A DNA stretch of 29,343 bases from an uncultured Treponema sp. (GCA_946538875.1 CAMNHD010000002.1:1-29343), one strand, 5' to 3'; shown: positions 5,671 through 14,604, numbered from the stretch's first letter. The notes: generated by a model from the sequence alone, not told the origin. A program made the numbers and translations.

Positions 5671-6672
5671 ATGAAAAAGGTTGTTGCTTTAACAAGTGCA
5701 GTTATTATGGCTGCTATGGCTCTGACAGGTTGTCAGAAGAAAAGTCCTGCTGCTCCAGCTGCTAACAAGTCTGCAGCAAACAGCTTGATTAAGGTAGGTT
5801 ACGCTCAGGTTGGCGCAGAATCTGACTGGCGTCTTGCCAACACCGCTTCTTTCAAGGAAACATTCACAAAAGAGAAGGGTTATGACCTGAGCTTCATCGA
5901 TGCTCAGCAGAAACAGGAGAACCAGATCAAGGCTATCCGTAACTTTATCCAGCAGGGTGTGGACTACATCGTTCTGGCACCTGTTGTAGAAACTGGTTGG
6001 GAAACAGTTTTGTCAGAGGCAAAGCAGGCAGGAATCCCTGTTATCCTTTCTGACCGTATGGTTCAGGTTGCAGATGACAGTCTGTATCAGTGCTGGGTCG
6101 GTGGTAACTTCCTTAAGGAAGGACGCGATGCAGTAAAGTGGCTGGATGCTTACCTCAAGGAAATCGGCCGCGATAAGGAAGAAATCAACATCATCGACCT
6201 TCAGGGTACAATCGGTGCTTCTGCACAGATTGGCCGTACACAGGGTCTTGAAGAGGGTATCAAGGAGCGCCCGAACTGGAAGCTTATCGGTCAGCAGACT
6301 GGTGAGTTCACACAGGCAAAGGGACAGGAAGTTATGGAATCATTCCTGAAGCAGTTCAAGGACATCGATGTTGTATACTGCGAGAACGACAACATGGCTT
6401 TCGGTGCTATCGACGCTATCAAGGCTGCCGGTAAGGTTCCTGGAAAGGACATCATCATCATCTCCTTCGATGCAGTCCGCGAAGCTTTCAACAAGACAAT
6501 TGCCGGCGAAATCAACTGTCTGGCAGAATGCAACCCATTGCACGGTCCACGTGTAGACGAAATCATCAAGAAGCTTGAGAAGGGTCAGCCTGTGGACAAG
6601 GTTCAGTACGTAGACGAACAGGTATTCGATCAGAAGAACGCCGCATCTGTACTGCCAACACGCAAATACTAA
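5671..6672 (+). CDS. Galactofuranose-type sugar-binding lipoprotein (YtfQ-like)
   Basis: A periplasmic substrate-binding lipoprotein of 333 residues that should deliver a sugar to the ABC transporter encoded next. The signal peptide ends in lipobox LTGC (C21). The mature protein has the periplasmic-binding-protein type 1 fold pattern: VGYAQVGAESDWR, DAQQKQENQIKAIRNFI, APVVETGW and ECNPLHGP. The closest family I recognise is YtfQ, which binds galactofuranose in Escherichia coli; other sugars in their furanose form are possible. The ATG at 5671 follows AGGAGG (5659-5664); earlier in-frame starts would precede the signal peptide. A terminator-like hairpin separates it from the ATPase gene, which should favour higher expression of the binding protein. 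It is clearly paralogous to the lipoprotein at 13553-14569. Confidence 0.9.
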   Translation: MKKVVALTSAVIMAAMALTGCQKKSPAAPAANKSAANSLIKVGYAQVGAESDWRLANTASFKETFTKEKGYDLSFIDAQQKQENQIKAIRNFIQQGVDYIVLAPVVETGWETVLSEAKQAGIPVILSDRMVQVADDSLYQCWVGGNFLKEGRDAVKWLDAYLKEIGRDKEEINIIDLQGTIGASAQIGRTQGLEEGIKERPNWKLIGQQTGEFTQAKGQEVMESFLKQFKDIDVVYCENDNMAFGAIDAIKAAGKVPGKDIIIISFDAVREAFNKTIAGEINCLAECNPLHGPRVDEIIKKLEKGQPVDKVQYVDEQVFDQKNAASVLPTRKY

Positions 6673-6745
6673 TTGTTATTCTTTAAGACTTGTTGACGGG
6701 CATGTCTGAACCGGCGGTCCGGATATGTCCAGCAGTCTGCCAAGG

Positions 6746-6789
6746 AGCCGGGGTTCTGAACAAAATGAGTTTGAACTCCGGCTTTTTTT
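6746..6789 (+). terminator. Terminator/attenuator between binding-protein and ATPase genes
   Basis: AGCCGGGGTTC (6746-6756) pairs with GAACTCCGGCT (6773-6783) in an 11-bp stem with one G-T wobble, followed by a run of seven T (6783-6789). It lies inside the operon, so it is expected to be partial, lowering expression of the ATPase and permeases relative to the binding protein. Confidence 0.8.
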
Positions 6790-6809
6790 GTAAAAAATAA
6801 GAGGTTATG

Positions 6810-8324
6810 ATGGAAAATGATGTCCTTCTTTCGATGAAAGATATTTCTATTTCATTTCCAGGCGTTAAGGCTCTCCAGAATGTGGACTTTACCCTGTGCA
6901 GGGGCGAAATCCATGCTCTCATGGGTGAAAACGGTGCTGGAAAAAGTACATTGATTAAAGTATTGACAGGCGTTCACATCCGTGATTCCGGTACGATTTT
7001 CCTTGATGGCAAGCAGATTAACAATCACTCGCCTGAGGAAGCCCAGAAGAACGGTATAAGTCCTGTTTATCAGGAAGTGAACCTTTGTACAAATATTTCT
7101 GTTGCGGAAAATATCTTTGCAGGACATGAGCCTAGGAACAAGATAGGGGCTGTAAACTGGAAGCTTATGAATCAAAAGGCCAGGGAGCTTCTTCATCTTG
7201 TTGGACTGGAAAATATTGATGTAACTAGAAGTCTTGGTGATTATTCTGTTGCCATACAGCAGATGGTTGCAATCGCACGCGCCATCAACTTTGACTGCAA
7301 GGTTCTGATTTTGGATGAACCTACCAGTTCTCTTGACGACCATGAAGTTGAAAATCTGTTCAATGTTATGCGTCATCTTAGGGCTGACGGTGTTGGAATT
7401 ATCTTTGTCACACACTTTCTTGAACAGGTGTATGCTGTATGCGATAAAATTACTGTTCTTCGTAACGGTCAGTTGCAGGGCCAATATACAATCAGTGAGC
7501 TGCCGCGTATTAAGTTGGTTCAGGCAATGCTTGGACATGATGTTGAGGATCTTGCGGAGATTCACTCAAATGATGCTGGAAAGAATTCAGACCAGCCGGA
7601 AGTTATCCGTGCGGTTGGTCTTACACATACAGGAACCATCAAGCCGTTCGATGTTACAATCCGCAAGGGCGAGGTGGTAGGTCTTACCGGTCTGCTTGGT
7701 TCAGGCCGTTCAGAAATGGTGCGTGCCATTTACGGTGCTGACAAGCCGGACGGAGGAAAGCTTTACTTTAACGGAAAGCCTCTCCATGCCAATGCTCCTA
7801 TCGACTCAATCAAGAGGGGTATGGCTTACCTTCCTGAAGACCGCAAGGCAGAAAGTATTATCGCAGACCTTTCTATCCGTGAGAATATGATGATTGCCCT
7901 TCAGGCAAAAACGGGTGTCTTCAAGCTGTTGCCTATGGCCAAGCAGATTGAGCTTACAAACAAATACATCAAGGCCTTGAATATCAAGACTCCTTCTCCT
8001 GAGACTTTGATAAAGCAGCTTTCGGGCGGTAACCAGCAGAAGGTTATCATCGGGCGCTGGCTGGTGACAAATCCTGAATTCCTGATTCTGGATGAGCCTA
8101 CCCGCGGTATTGACGTTGGTACAAAGACCGAAATCCAGAAACTTGTCGTTCAGCTTGCTTCTGAAGGTCTTACAGTTATGTTCATCAGTTCAGAAATCGA
8201 GGAAATGCTCAGAACTGTAAACAAGCTGTGTGTTCTTCGTGACGGCGCAAAAGTCGGCGAGTTGGAAAACAACGGTTTAACTCAAAATGATGTTATGGCA
8301 GCGATTGCCGGAGGTGACAAATAA
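6810..8324 (+). CDS. Sugar ABC transporter, duplicated ATP-binding protein (YtfR/RbsA-like)
   Basis: This cytoplasmic ATPase, about 504 residues, has two nucleotide-binding domains as in RbsA, MglA and YtfR. Domain 1 carries Walker A GENGAGKST (~39-47), a divergent signature (YSVAIQQMVAIARA) and Walker B VLILDEPTSSLD. Domain 2 has a degenerate Walker A (GLLGSGRSE), a canonical signature LSGGNQQKVIIGRWL and Walker B FLILDEPTRGID. Domain asymmetry of this kind is normal in the family. I favour the ATG at 6810 (AAGAGG 5 nt upstream) over the adjacent ATG at 6807. The stop overlaps the next start (TAATG at 8322-8326), indicating translational coupling. Confidence 0.93.
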   Translation: MENDVLLSMKDISISFPGVKALQNVDFTLCRGEIHALMGENGAGKSTLIKVLTGVHIRDSGTIFLDGKQINNHSPEEAQKNGISPVYQEVNLCTNISVAENIFAGHEPRNKIGAVNWKLMNQKARELLHLVGLENIDVTRSLGDYSVAIQQMVAIARAINFDCKVLILDEPTSSLDDHEVENLFNVMRHLRADGVGIIFVTHFLEQVYAVCDKITVLRNGQLQGQYTISELPRIKLVQAMLGHDVEDLAEIHSNDAGKNSDQPEVIRAVGLTHTGTIKPFDVTIRKGEVVGLTGLLGSGRSEMVRAIYGADKPDGGKLYFNGKPLHANAPIDSIKRGMAYLPEDRKAESIIADLSIRENMMIALQAKTGVFKLLPMAKQIELTNKYIKALNIKTPSPETLIKQLSGGNQQKVIIGRWLVTNPEFLILDEPTRGIDVGTKTEIQKLVVQLASEGLTVMFISSEIEEMLRTVNKLCVLRDGAKVGELENNGLTQNDVMAAIAGGDK

Positions 8325-9457
8325 TGGCTGAAGATGAAAAAGTCAAATCACCAAAGAAGAACGTTTCGGGAAAAGATATGGTCGCGTCGGCGGCTAAGTT
8401 TTGCAAGTCTTTGTTAAAATATCAGCTTGCACTTCCAATCATTGCATTGATTGTGATGCTGATTGTGAATGTCATAATTACTCCTACTTTCTTCAAGGTT
8501 ACAATCAATAATGGTGTTCTGTACGGTTTTATCGTGGATATCCTGAACCGTTCATGCGAATTGATTATTCTGGCTGTGGGTATGACACTTGTTGTGGCTT
8601 CTTCCCGTGGTACGGATATTTCTGTGGGTGCAGTGATGGCGGTTGCCGGTGCAATTATCGTAAGGCTTTTGGGAAGTTCCTATGACGGTTATGCAATGTG
8701 GCCGGCACTGGCAATATTCTTTGGCCTTCTTGGTGCTATTGCCTGTGGTGCATTCAACGGTTTCCTTGTGGCCCGTCTGAACATTCAGCCTATGGTTGCC
8801 ACGTTGATTCTGTTTACTGCAGGCCGTGGTATTGCACAGCTGATTTCTTCTGATCCTTCAAAACATGCTACTGGTGTAATTCTGTATGTCCGCCAGGAGT
8901 CTTTTAAATGGATTGGAGGCTTCCTGCCAAAGTGCCCGATTCCTACTCCTATCTTCATAGTGATACTGTTTGTGGCACTGACTATGCTTCTGCTCAAGAA
9001 GACGGCTCTTTCCACTTACATTCAGACTGTCGGTATCAATCCCAAGGCCGGCCGTCTTGTCGGTATCAACTCCACACTGATTATGTTCTTCTGCTATGTG
9101 TTCTGCGGATTCAGTGCAGGTGTTTCAGGACTTATTGCTTCCAGCCGTATCTATTCAAGTGATGCGAACAACATTGGTCTTAACCTTGAAATGGATGCAA
9201 TTCTTGCTGTTGCCCTTGGCGGTAACAGTCTGGGCGGCGGTAAGTTCAATATGGCAGGTTCAATCATCGGTGCAATCACAATTCAGTGTCTTACCACAAG
9301 CCTTTATGCAATGGGTGTTTCTGCTGACCAGCTGCCGGTTTACAAGGCTGTTGTCGTTGTGCTGATTGTTCTGTTCCAGTCACCGGTATTCAAAAAATGG
9401 AAGGCAGAACTTAAGCTGCGCAAGAGTGCTTCTGCACAGGGAGTGGTTGCAAAATGA
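8324..9457 (+). CDS. Sugar ABC transporter permease 1 (YtfT-like)
   Basis: An inner-membrane permease of the BPD_transp_2 (RbsC/AraH) type, 377 residues. Recognisable parts are a polar N-terminal ~40 residues, then many hydrophobic helices, the TDISVGAVMAVAGAI motif around residue 103, and the conserved cytoplasmic stretch MDAILAVALGGNSLGGG near residue 290. The N-terminus is longer than in Escherichia coli YtfT (about 340 residues). It shares one base with the upstream ATPase gene and overlaps the next gene by 4 nt (ATGA), so the three genes form one translationally coupled unit. Two different permease subunits following one ATPase is the arrangement of the ytfQRT-yjfF galactofuranose system. 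Confidence 0.92.
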   Translation: MAEDEKVKSPKKNVSGKDMVASAAKFCKSLLKYQLALPIIALIVMLIVNVIITPTFFKVTINNGVLYGFIVDILNRSCELIILAVGMTLVVASSRGTDISVGAVMAVAGAIIVRLLGSSYDGYAMWPALAIFFGLLGAIACGAFNGFLVARLNIQPMVATLILFTAGRGIAQLISSDPSKHATGVILYVRQESFKWIGGFLPKCPIPTPIFIVILFVALTMLLLKKTALSTYIQTVGINPKAGRLVGINSTLIMFFCYVFCGFSAGVSGLIASSRIYSSDANNIGLNLEMDAILAVALGGNSLGGGKFNMAGSIIGAITIQCLTTSLYAMGVSADQLPVYKAVVVVLIVLFQSPVFKKWKAELKLRKSASAQGVVAK

Positions 9458-10497
9458 GTAATACTAAATCTAAAACCCAAGCCAAAAAGATAGACAGCAG
9501 TAACTTCCTGCTCATTGTAACGGTTGGACTGTTCATTGCGATGTACATAATGGGCTTGATTGTCTATGGCGGAAAGGGATTCAACCATTTCCAGACATTC
9601 CTTAACATGCTGATTGACAATGCAGGTCTTTTGGTTGCCGCTGCCGGTATGACAATTGTCATGATTACGGGCGGAATCGATATTTCTGTTGGTTCTGTGG
9701 TTGGTCTTGTCTGTATGATTCTGGCTTTTACCATGGAACGCATTGGTGTACCGGTCGGTGCCGCAATAGTGATTGTCCTAGTGTTCGGCGTTCTGTTCGG
9801 TGCAATTCAGGGATGGCTTATTTCCTACATGGAACTGCAGCCGTTCATTATTTCGCTTGCAGGTCTGTTCTTCTGCCGTGGCCTTACTGCAATGATCAGT
9901 GCCGATGTTATTTCCATCAGCAACAAGTCATTCCTCAAGATGGCCCAGATGAACATCAACTTGCCTGCCTTCCTGGGTTATGCCAACCGCAAGGGTGTGA
10001 TGGTGGCTCCGTACATTCACTTGAATGTTATCATCGCAATTATAGCTGTGGTGGTAGTGTGGTATGTGCTCAAGTACACACGCTTTGGACGCAACCTGTT
10101 TGCCATCGGTGGCAACGAGCAGTCAGCTCTGCTTATGGGTATCAATGTTAAGAAGAACAAGTTCTTTGCCTATATGCTGGAAGGATTCCTTGCTTCTATC
10201 GCAGGTCTTCTGTTCTGTCTGAACACTTCCGGAGGCTTTGTTGAACAGGCCCGCGGTTTTGAAATGGAAGCAATTGCTTCTGCGGTTATCGGTGGAACAA
10301 TGCTTACTGGCGGTGTGGGAACTGTTGTCGGTACATTCTTTGGTGTGCTCATCAAGGCTACTATTGAAACACTTATCAGTTTCCAGGGAACTCTTTCTTC
10401 CTGGTGGAACAAGATTGTGCTTTCAATCATCCTGTGCTTCTTCATCGTGCTCCAGAGTGTGTTTATCATCATCCGGAGCCGTGCAAAGAAGGGTTGA
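9454..10497 (+). CDS. Sugar ABC transporter permease 2 (YjfF-like)
   Basis: The second permease of the transporter, 347 residues, with the same family pattern: a TGGIDISVGSVVGLVCMI motif (~residues 70-88), GRNLFAIGGNEQSALLMGI (~210) and FEMEAIASAVIGGTMLTGG (~270). It probably pairs with the preceding permease to form a heterodimeric channel. The start overlaps the previous stop (ATGA). The stop at 10497 lies only 7 bp from the stop of the convergent response-regulator gene, and no terminator fits in between. Confidence 0.92.
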   Translation: MSNTKSKTQAKKIDSSNFLLIVTVGLFIAMYIMGLIVYGGKGFNHFQTFLNMLIDNAGLLVAAAGMTIVMITGGIDISVGSVVGLVCMILAFTMERIGVPVGAAIVIVLVFGVLFGAIQGWLISYMELQPFIISLAGLFFCRGLTAMISADVISISNKSFLKMAQMNINLPAFLGYANRKGVMVAPYIHLNVIIAIIAVVVVWYVLKYTRFGRNLFAIGGNEQSALLMGINVKKNKFFAYMLEGFLASIAGLLFCLNTSGGFVEQARGFEMEAIASAVIGGTMLTGGVGTVVGTFFGVLIKATIETLISFQGTLSSWWNKIVLSIILCFFIVLQSVFIIIRSRAKKG

Positions 10498-10504
10498 CCT
10501 TGGG

Positions 10505-12079
10505 CTATGAGTTCCTGTATTCGCGGGGACTCAGACCTGTGTTCTTTTTGAAGATAAAACTAAAGTAATGGGGGTCGGAAAAGCCACATTCAAAGGCTAT
10601 GTCGGCCCCCTTCATGTCTGTTTCGCGGAGCAGTTTCTTGGCTGCCTCGATTCTTTTGTTCGTAAGGTATTCAATAAATGTAATGCCGCATTCCTGTGAA
10701 AAAATTGTACTGAAGTGGTTGGGGCTCAGATGCACTTCGTCCGCCACCAGCCGCAGGCTTGTGTCCTGGCTTGCATAGTTTTTCTCTATATAATCCTTTG
10801 CCTTGAGTATTACTTCTCCGTAGCGTCCCTGGATTCTTTGATCACGGTAATCCATCACCTTTTCCAGGACCTTCCTGATTTCCTGAATGAATGTCTTTTC
10901 GTTTTGAACTGCGTTGTCAACAAAACTGTGGCTAAGAATTTCAGGCATCACTTCCTTTACGTTTCCGCCCAAGTCTTCTATAAGTTTGGAAACTGCCATG
11001 ATAACGTCAACCAAAAGATAGGAGGCGATGATAGAAAAGTGGTTTGGATTGTCCTTGAGACTTTCCATGTACTGTTCGATTATCTGGTCGATTTCGTTGT
11101 TGCCTGCGTATTTCAGGCGCTCCACAAGAGGATCGTTTTCGCGAAGGGACAATTCTCCGTCAGAACTTTTCTTGATGTCGTCGGCACTTACGATTCTGCT
11201 CATGTTCCAGAACTTTGACTGCAGCAGTATGTTTTCTGCCTCGGAGTATGAGTCTGAGATTAAAGCCACATGTTCAACTGTTTTTCCGATTGCGGAGATT
11301 ATGTTGCATTTTGAATTTTTTGTCACGATATGCTCAAACGCTTCGGCAAGGTTGTAGCATGATTCATCAATGTCCTTTTCTGCATTTCCCATCACAAGAG
11401 TGACGGCCCGCTGCGGACCTATGAAAAATGAGACGGCAAAATCTGTCTTTTGAGCAAGTGAAATAATGCGGCTCTTTACCTGTTCTATTTCTGAAGGACT
11501 CTGCTCTGCCTGTGTTATGCTGCTGAGAATCACCTTGTAATAACGCGAAAGCATCTGTAGTGAAAGTTCATCAGGCCGGTGCATTATTGAGTCAGTCTGG
11601 AGGTTTCCAAGCATTACGTCGGTAAGGAACTGGTTGCGGAGAAGTATTGAACTGGATTCAAGTTCTTCCTTCATCTTGTTGATGTCGGAATAGCGCTTGT
11701 GCTCAAAGTCGAGTTCTTCGGATACTTTATTAAGGCTTACCATCAGGTCCTTATAAGTGAAAGGCTTCAGGATATAGTCCTCCACTCCAATGGAGATGGC
11801 CTCTTTTGCATAGGAGAATTCATCGTGACCGGAAAGAATGATGATTCTGAGCCAGGGCTGTATTTTCTTGAGCCTGCGGGAAAGCTGCAGTCCGTCCATA
11901 AAGGGCATCTTTATGTCAGTGATGAGGATGTCCGGCTTAATCTCCTGAATCTGGCTGAGTGCAAGTTCTCCATCGGTGGCTTCTCCCACAAATATGAAAT
12001 TTGAATCTTCGGCTTCAAGTTTATTGCGGATTCCGTCCAGCACCAACTGTTCATCATCAACTACGAATACACTATACAT
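10505..12079 (-). CDS. Response regulator, REC plus AraC-type DNA-binding domain (YesN-like)
   Basis: The 524-residue protein begins with a receiver domain (acidic pair D8/D9, phospho-acceptor D55 in LITDIKMPFMDG, conserved LSG and LKP segments to ~residue 105). It has a long middle region (~120-420) of no recognised domain and ends with an AraC/XylS double helix-turn-helix (~425-524; SLRLVADEVHLSPNHFS and ADIAFECGFSDPHYFSFIFK). This YesN-like layout usually pairs with YesM-type kinases, as here: its start overlaps the kinase stop by 8 nt. The likely target is the adjacent sugar-transport operon, through the phased repeats at 5564-5607; this is inferred from context. Confidence 0.93.
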   Translation of the reverse strand: MYSVFVVDDEQLVLDGIRNKLEAEDSNFIFVGEATDGELALSQIQEIKPDILITDIKMPFMDGLQLSRRLKKIQPWLRIIILSGHDEFSYAKEAISIGVEDYILKPFTYKDLMVSLNKVSEELDFEHKRYSDINKMKEELESSSILLRNQFLTDVMLGNLQTDSIMHRPDELSLQMLSRYYKVILSSITQAEQSPSEIEQVKSRIISLAQKTDFAVSFFIGPQRAVTLVMGNAEKDIDESCYNLAEAFEHIVTKNSKCNIISAIGKTVEHVALISDSYSEAENILLQSKFWNMSRIVSADDIKKSSDGELSLRENDPLVERLKYAGNNEIDQIIEQYMESLKDNPNHFSIIASYLLVDVIMAVSKLIEDLGGNVKEVMPEILSHSFVDNAVQNEKTFIQEIRKVLEKVMDYRDQRIQGRYGEVILKAKDYIEKNYASQDTSLRLVADEVHLSPNHFSTIFSQECGITFIEYLTNKRIEAAKKLLRETDMKGADIAFECGFSDPHYFSFIFKKNTGLSPREYRNS

Positions 12080-13532
12080 TTTCGTCTTCCTGTTTGTTCA
12101 GACAAGGAACTTTAAAATAGACACTTGTTCCCTTGCCGCTTTCGCTTTCTATGTGGAGGCCGTCGCAGCGGTTCTCGTAATACAATACCAGTCGTTTGTT
12201 CACATTGTAAAGACCGTAGACTGAATTGAGGGTCTCGGAGTCGCTTGTGCCGGTGAGTATTTCCTGCCGCACTTCTTCAAGTCTGTCCGGGGTAAAGCCT
12301 GCGCCATCGTCTTTTATAGTGAATCTCATGTATGTATGTTCAGGATTGTCATATTCAGCAGAGACTTCAATATGACCTCTGCCGCGTTTGTTTTTGATTC
12401 CATGGTAAATTGCGTTTTCCACAAGGGGCTGCAGAATGAGCTTGAGCATGGTGAAGCCGTTGAGTGATTCCTCTGCCTGTATGTTGTAGTTGAGAATCAG
12501 TGAGTAACGGATTTTCTGGATTGTTAGGTAGTTGCGGACATGGTCCAGTTCCTGCTGCACGGTAATCCATTCGTGACCGCGGCTAAGCGAGATGCGCAGG
12601 AATTCGGAAAAAGCCCTTGTTACATTCACAACATCGGAAGTACGTTCTTCTTCAGCCAGCCAGATGATTGTGTCAAAGGTGTTGTACAGAAAATGAGGTG
12701 TAATCTGAGCCTGAAGTGCCTTAAGCTCCGCCTTCTGCAGATTCTGCTGTTCCTGGATGTTCTGCTTGATCAGCAGGTCGATGCGGCTGGTCATAGTGTT
12801 CATGTTCTCCGCAAGATGTTTCAGTTCAACCACGGCAGGCGGTGTCACGCGTGCAGTAAGGTCGCCCTGGGCAATCTGGGTGGAAAGATGTTCCATGTCG
12901 GCAATAGGTTTTTGTATGGAATTGCTGATGGAGATGAGCTGGGTTATTGCGACGAACATGACCAGAGTGAATATTATCACCTGAACAATTGTAAAAATGA
13001 TTGATGCGTGCTGTATGGTGATGTTTGTCTGGTAGGCTGATTCTATTTCCAGAATTATGAATTCCTGCAGTATATCTGAAAGAAGTGATGCTATGCTGCG
13101 GATTTCGTCAAGCTGCAGCTCTGTTGCCTTGACACTTTCGCCTCTGGCAATCTGCTGGCCAAGAGCGCTGACATTGTTGTGCAGGGTTACGAGAGTTCTT
13201 TTTGCGACTTCAAGTTTCTGCTTGTTGCCTTCACTTGTATTTTCAAGAAGTTCATCAATGCCGGAACCTATCTGTCCAAGGAGAGTATACTGGTTACCCT
13301 GGTTAAAGCTGATGTTTCCTGAGACTATGTTCCACAGCTCGATTGTGACCTTATCCTTTACAATAAGGTTTATCTGATTGGCGCGGCTTACATTGCGGAT
13401 TATGGAGTCGTACTGCTTGCTGTGTATGTATGAGATGGTCAGGGAATAGACAGCCGGTATTAGCATCACCAAAATGATGAATATGTATGAGTTTTGTATT
13501 TTTTTGCGAAGACTCTTTGGCTTTTGTTTCAT
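12072..13532 (-). CDS. Sensor histidine kinase, YesM/LytS type with HAMP domain
   Basis: A 486-residue membrane kinase. It has a transmembrane helix at ~15-37, an extracytoplasmic, mostly helical sensor region (~38-170), a second helix (~175-200), HAMP (~200-250) and a His_kinase/HATPase module. The phospho-acceptor is H280 in LQAQITPHFLYNTFD. The N-box (LVENAIYHGI), G1 box (DDGAGF) and G2-like GLYNVNKRL are present. The sensor region is too small for its own sugar-binding fold, which fits sensing through the lipoprotein encoded just upstream. I chose the ATG at 13532, 20 nt after the upstream stop and preceded by AGGA; an earlier in-frame start (13592) would lie inside the previous gene. Confidence 0.93.
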   Translation of the reverse strand: MKQKPKSLRKKIQNSYIFIILVMLIPAVYSLTISYIHSKQYDSIIRNVSRANQINLIVKDKVTIELWNIVSGNISFNQGNQYTLLGQIGSGIDELLENTSEGNKQKLEVAKRTLVTLHNNVSALGQQIARGESVKATELQLDEIRSIASLLSDILQEFIILEIESAYQTNITIQHASIIFTIVQVIIFTLVMFVAITQLISISNSIQKPIADMEHLSTQIAQGDLTARVTPPAVVELKHLAENMNTMTSRIDLLIKQNIQEQQNLQKAELKALQAQITPHFLYNTFDTIIWLAEEERTSDVVNVTRAFSEFLRISLSRGHEWITVQQELDHVRNYLTIQKIRYSLILNYNIQAEESLNGFTMLKLILQPLVENAIYHGIKNKRGRGHIEVSAEYDNPEHTYMRFTIKDDGAGFTPDRLEEVRQEILTGTSDSETLNSVYGLYNVNKRLVLYYENRCDGLHIESESGKGTSVYFKVPCLNKQEDENV

Positions 13533-13552
13533 GTCTGTTCCTGGTTTCAGTT

Positions 13553-14569
13553 TCAGTAACCGCGGGGACCGATGCTCTGCAGGTCGTCCCATTCGCAGAA
13601 CACAGTTTCATCAACATAGGTTTCTTCCGGAATTGTGTTGCGGTTTGCAATTGTCTTTACGAGATGCATCAACTGCGGACCGATGTTGGGATTGCATTCC
13701 ACTACACAGTTGATACGGCCGTTTTTCAGTGCATTGATAGCTTTTTGTTCGGCATCTACACTTACGATAGTGATGTTTTTCCCGGGGTGCAGACCGTTGG
13801 CTTCTAGGCTGTCCAGTACACCAAGGGTCATGGCATCATTGTGGGAAAAGATTATGTCTATGGGTTTGCCAGAAATGTTCAGGCCATAGTTTTCGGATAT
13901 TATATTGGAGATGATTTCCCTTCCTCTTGAGCGTAGAAAGTCACCTGATTCGGAATAGACTATGGAGAATCTTTTGTCCTCCGCAAGCACTTCACGGAAG
14001 CCGCGTGAACGTTCTGCCGCCGGGGATGAGTTTTCAGTTCCGCAGATTTCCAGCACATTGATTTTGTCGTGGGGACTGTCCTTGTATTTGTCTAGAAGGA
14101 ATTGCGCCGCCTTGTGAGCTTCTTCCAGACCATTTTCCCCAATGTAGCCAGCATAGAGGGACTTGTCCTTTACCTTGATTTTGCGGTCGACGATTATGAC
14201 TGGTATCCTGGCGTCACGGGCTTCCTTGAGAACGTTGTCCCAGCCGGTTTCCACTATGGGGACAAATGCTATTACGTCAACACGGTACACAATGAATGAA
14301 CGGATTGCCTTTATCTGGTTGGCCTGCTTTTGCTGGGCATCATTGAAGACCAGCTGTATGTTGGCATCCTTTGCAGCCTGCTGAATTGATGCGGTGTTCT
14401 GCTTGCGCCATGCGCTTTCTGCTCCTATCTGGGAAAAACCGAGAATCAGTTTTGGTGGGACGGCGGGAGTTTCTACTTCCTGCATTGATGTTGAAAGTAT
14501 CACAGGGCTTTTCTTTTGGCAGCTGCAAAGGAATACGGTTGCGGCCAGAATGACAAATATTTTTTTCAT
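13553..14569 (-). CDS. Second YtfQ-like sugar-binding lipoprotein, probable sensor partner
   Basis: A 338-residue lipoprotein (lipobox LCSC, C17) paralogous to the binding protein at 5671-6672. Shared segments include IGAESAWR, DAQQKQANQIKAIRSFI, PIVETGW and VECNP. Unlike its paralogue it is co-transcribed with a kinase and response regulator, not with transport genes. This suggests it presents ligand to the kinase, as binding proteins do in ChvE-VirA and LuxP-LuxQ. It may also feed the transporter. I chose the ATG at 14569 because it starts the signal peptide MKKIFVILAA. There is no Shine-Dalgarno; a promoter ends 6 nt upstream, so the transcript looks leaderless. Confidence 0.9.
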   Translation of the reverse strand: MKKIFVILAATVFLCSCQKKSPVILSTSMQEVETPAVPPKLILGFSQIGAESAWRKQNTASIQQAAKDANIQLVFNDAQQKQANQIKAIRSFIVYRVDVIAFVPIVETGWDNVLKEARDARIPVIIVDRKIKVKDKSLYAGYIGENGLEEAHKAAQFLLDKYKDSPHDKINVLEICGTENSSPAAERSRGFREVLAEDKRFSIVYSESGDFLRSRGREIISNIISENYGLNISGKPIDIIFSHNDAMTLGVLDSLEANGLHPGKNITIVSVDAEQKAINALKNGRINCVVECNPNIGPQLMHLVKTIANRNTIPEETYVDETVFCEWDDLQSIGPRGY

Positions 14570-14575
14570 GTTACA

Positions 14576-14604
14576 AGTATAATGCAGACCATTTTTTTGT
14601 TCAA
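14576..14604 (-). promoter_or_regulatory. Promoter of the sensor operon, placed for a leaderless transcript
   Basis: Read on the minus strand, TTGAAC (14599-14604) and TATACT (14576-14581) are 17 bp apart, with a 7-A run in the spacer. Six nt (TGTAAC) separate the -10 box from the ATG. The geometry is the same as at pyrE. From here to the rubrerythrin promoter (14606-14792) I see no other gene or clear signal. Confidence 0.65.

Noticed and set aside
6852..7565. Minus-strand 237-codon frame inside the ABC ATPase gene
   Set aside because: Antisense to conserved Walker and signature motifs; no domain or start signal of its own.
10715..11218. Plus-strand frame of 167 codons inside the response-regulator gene
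   Set aside because: It is antisense to conserved regulator sequence, with no ribosome-binding site or domain pattern.
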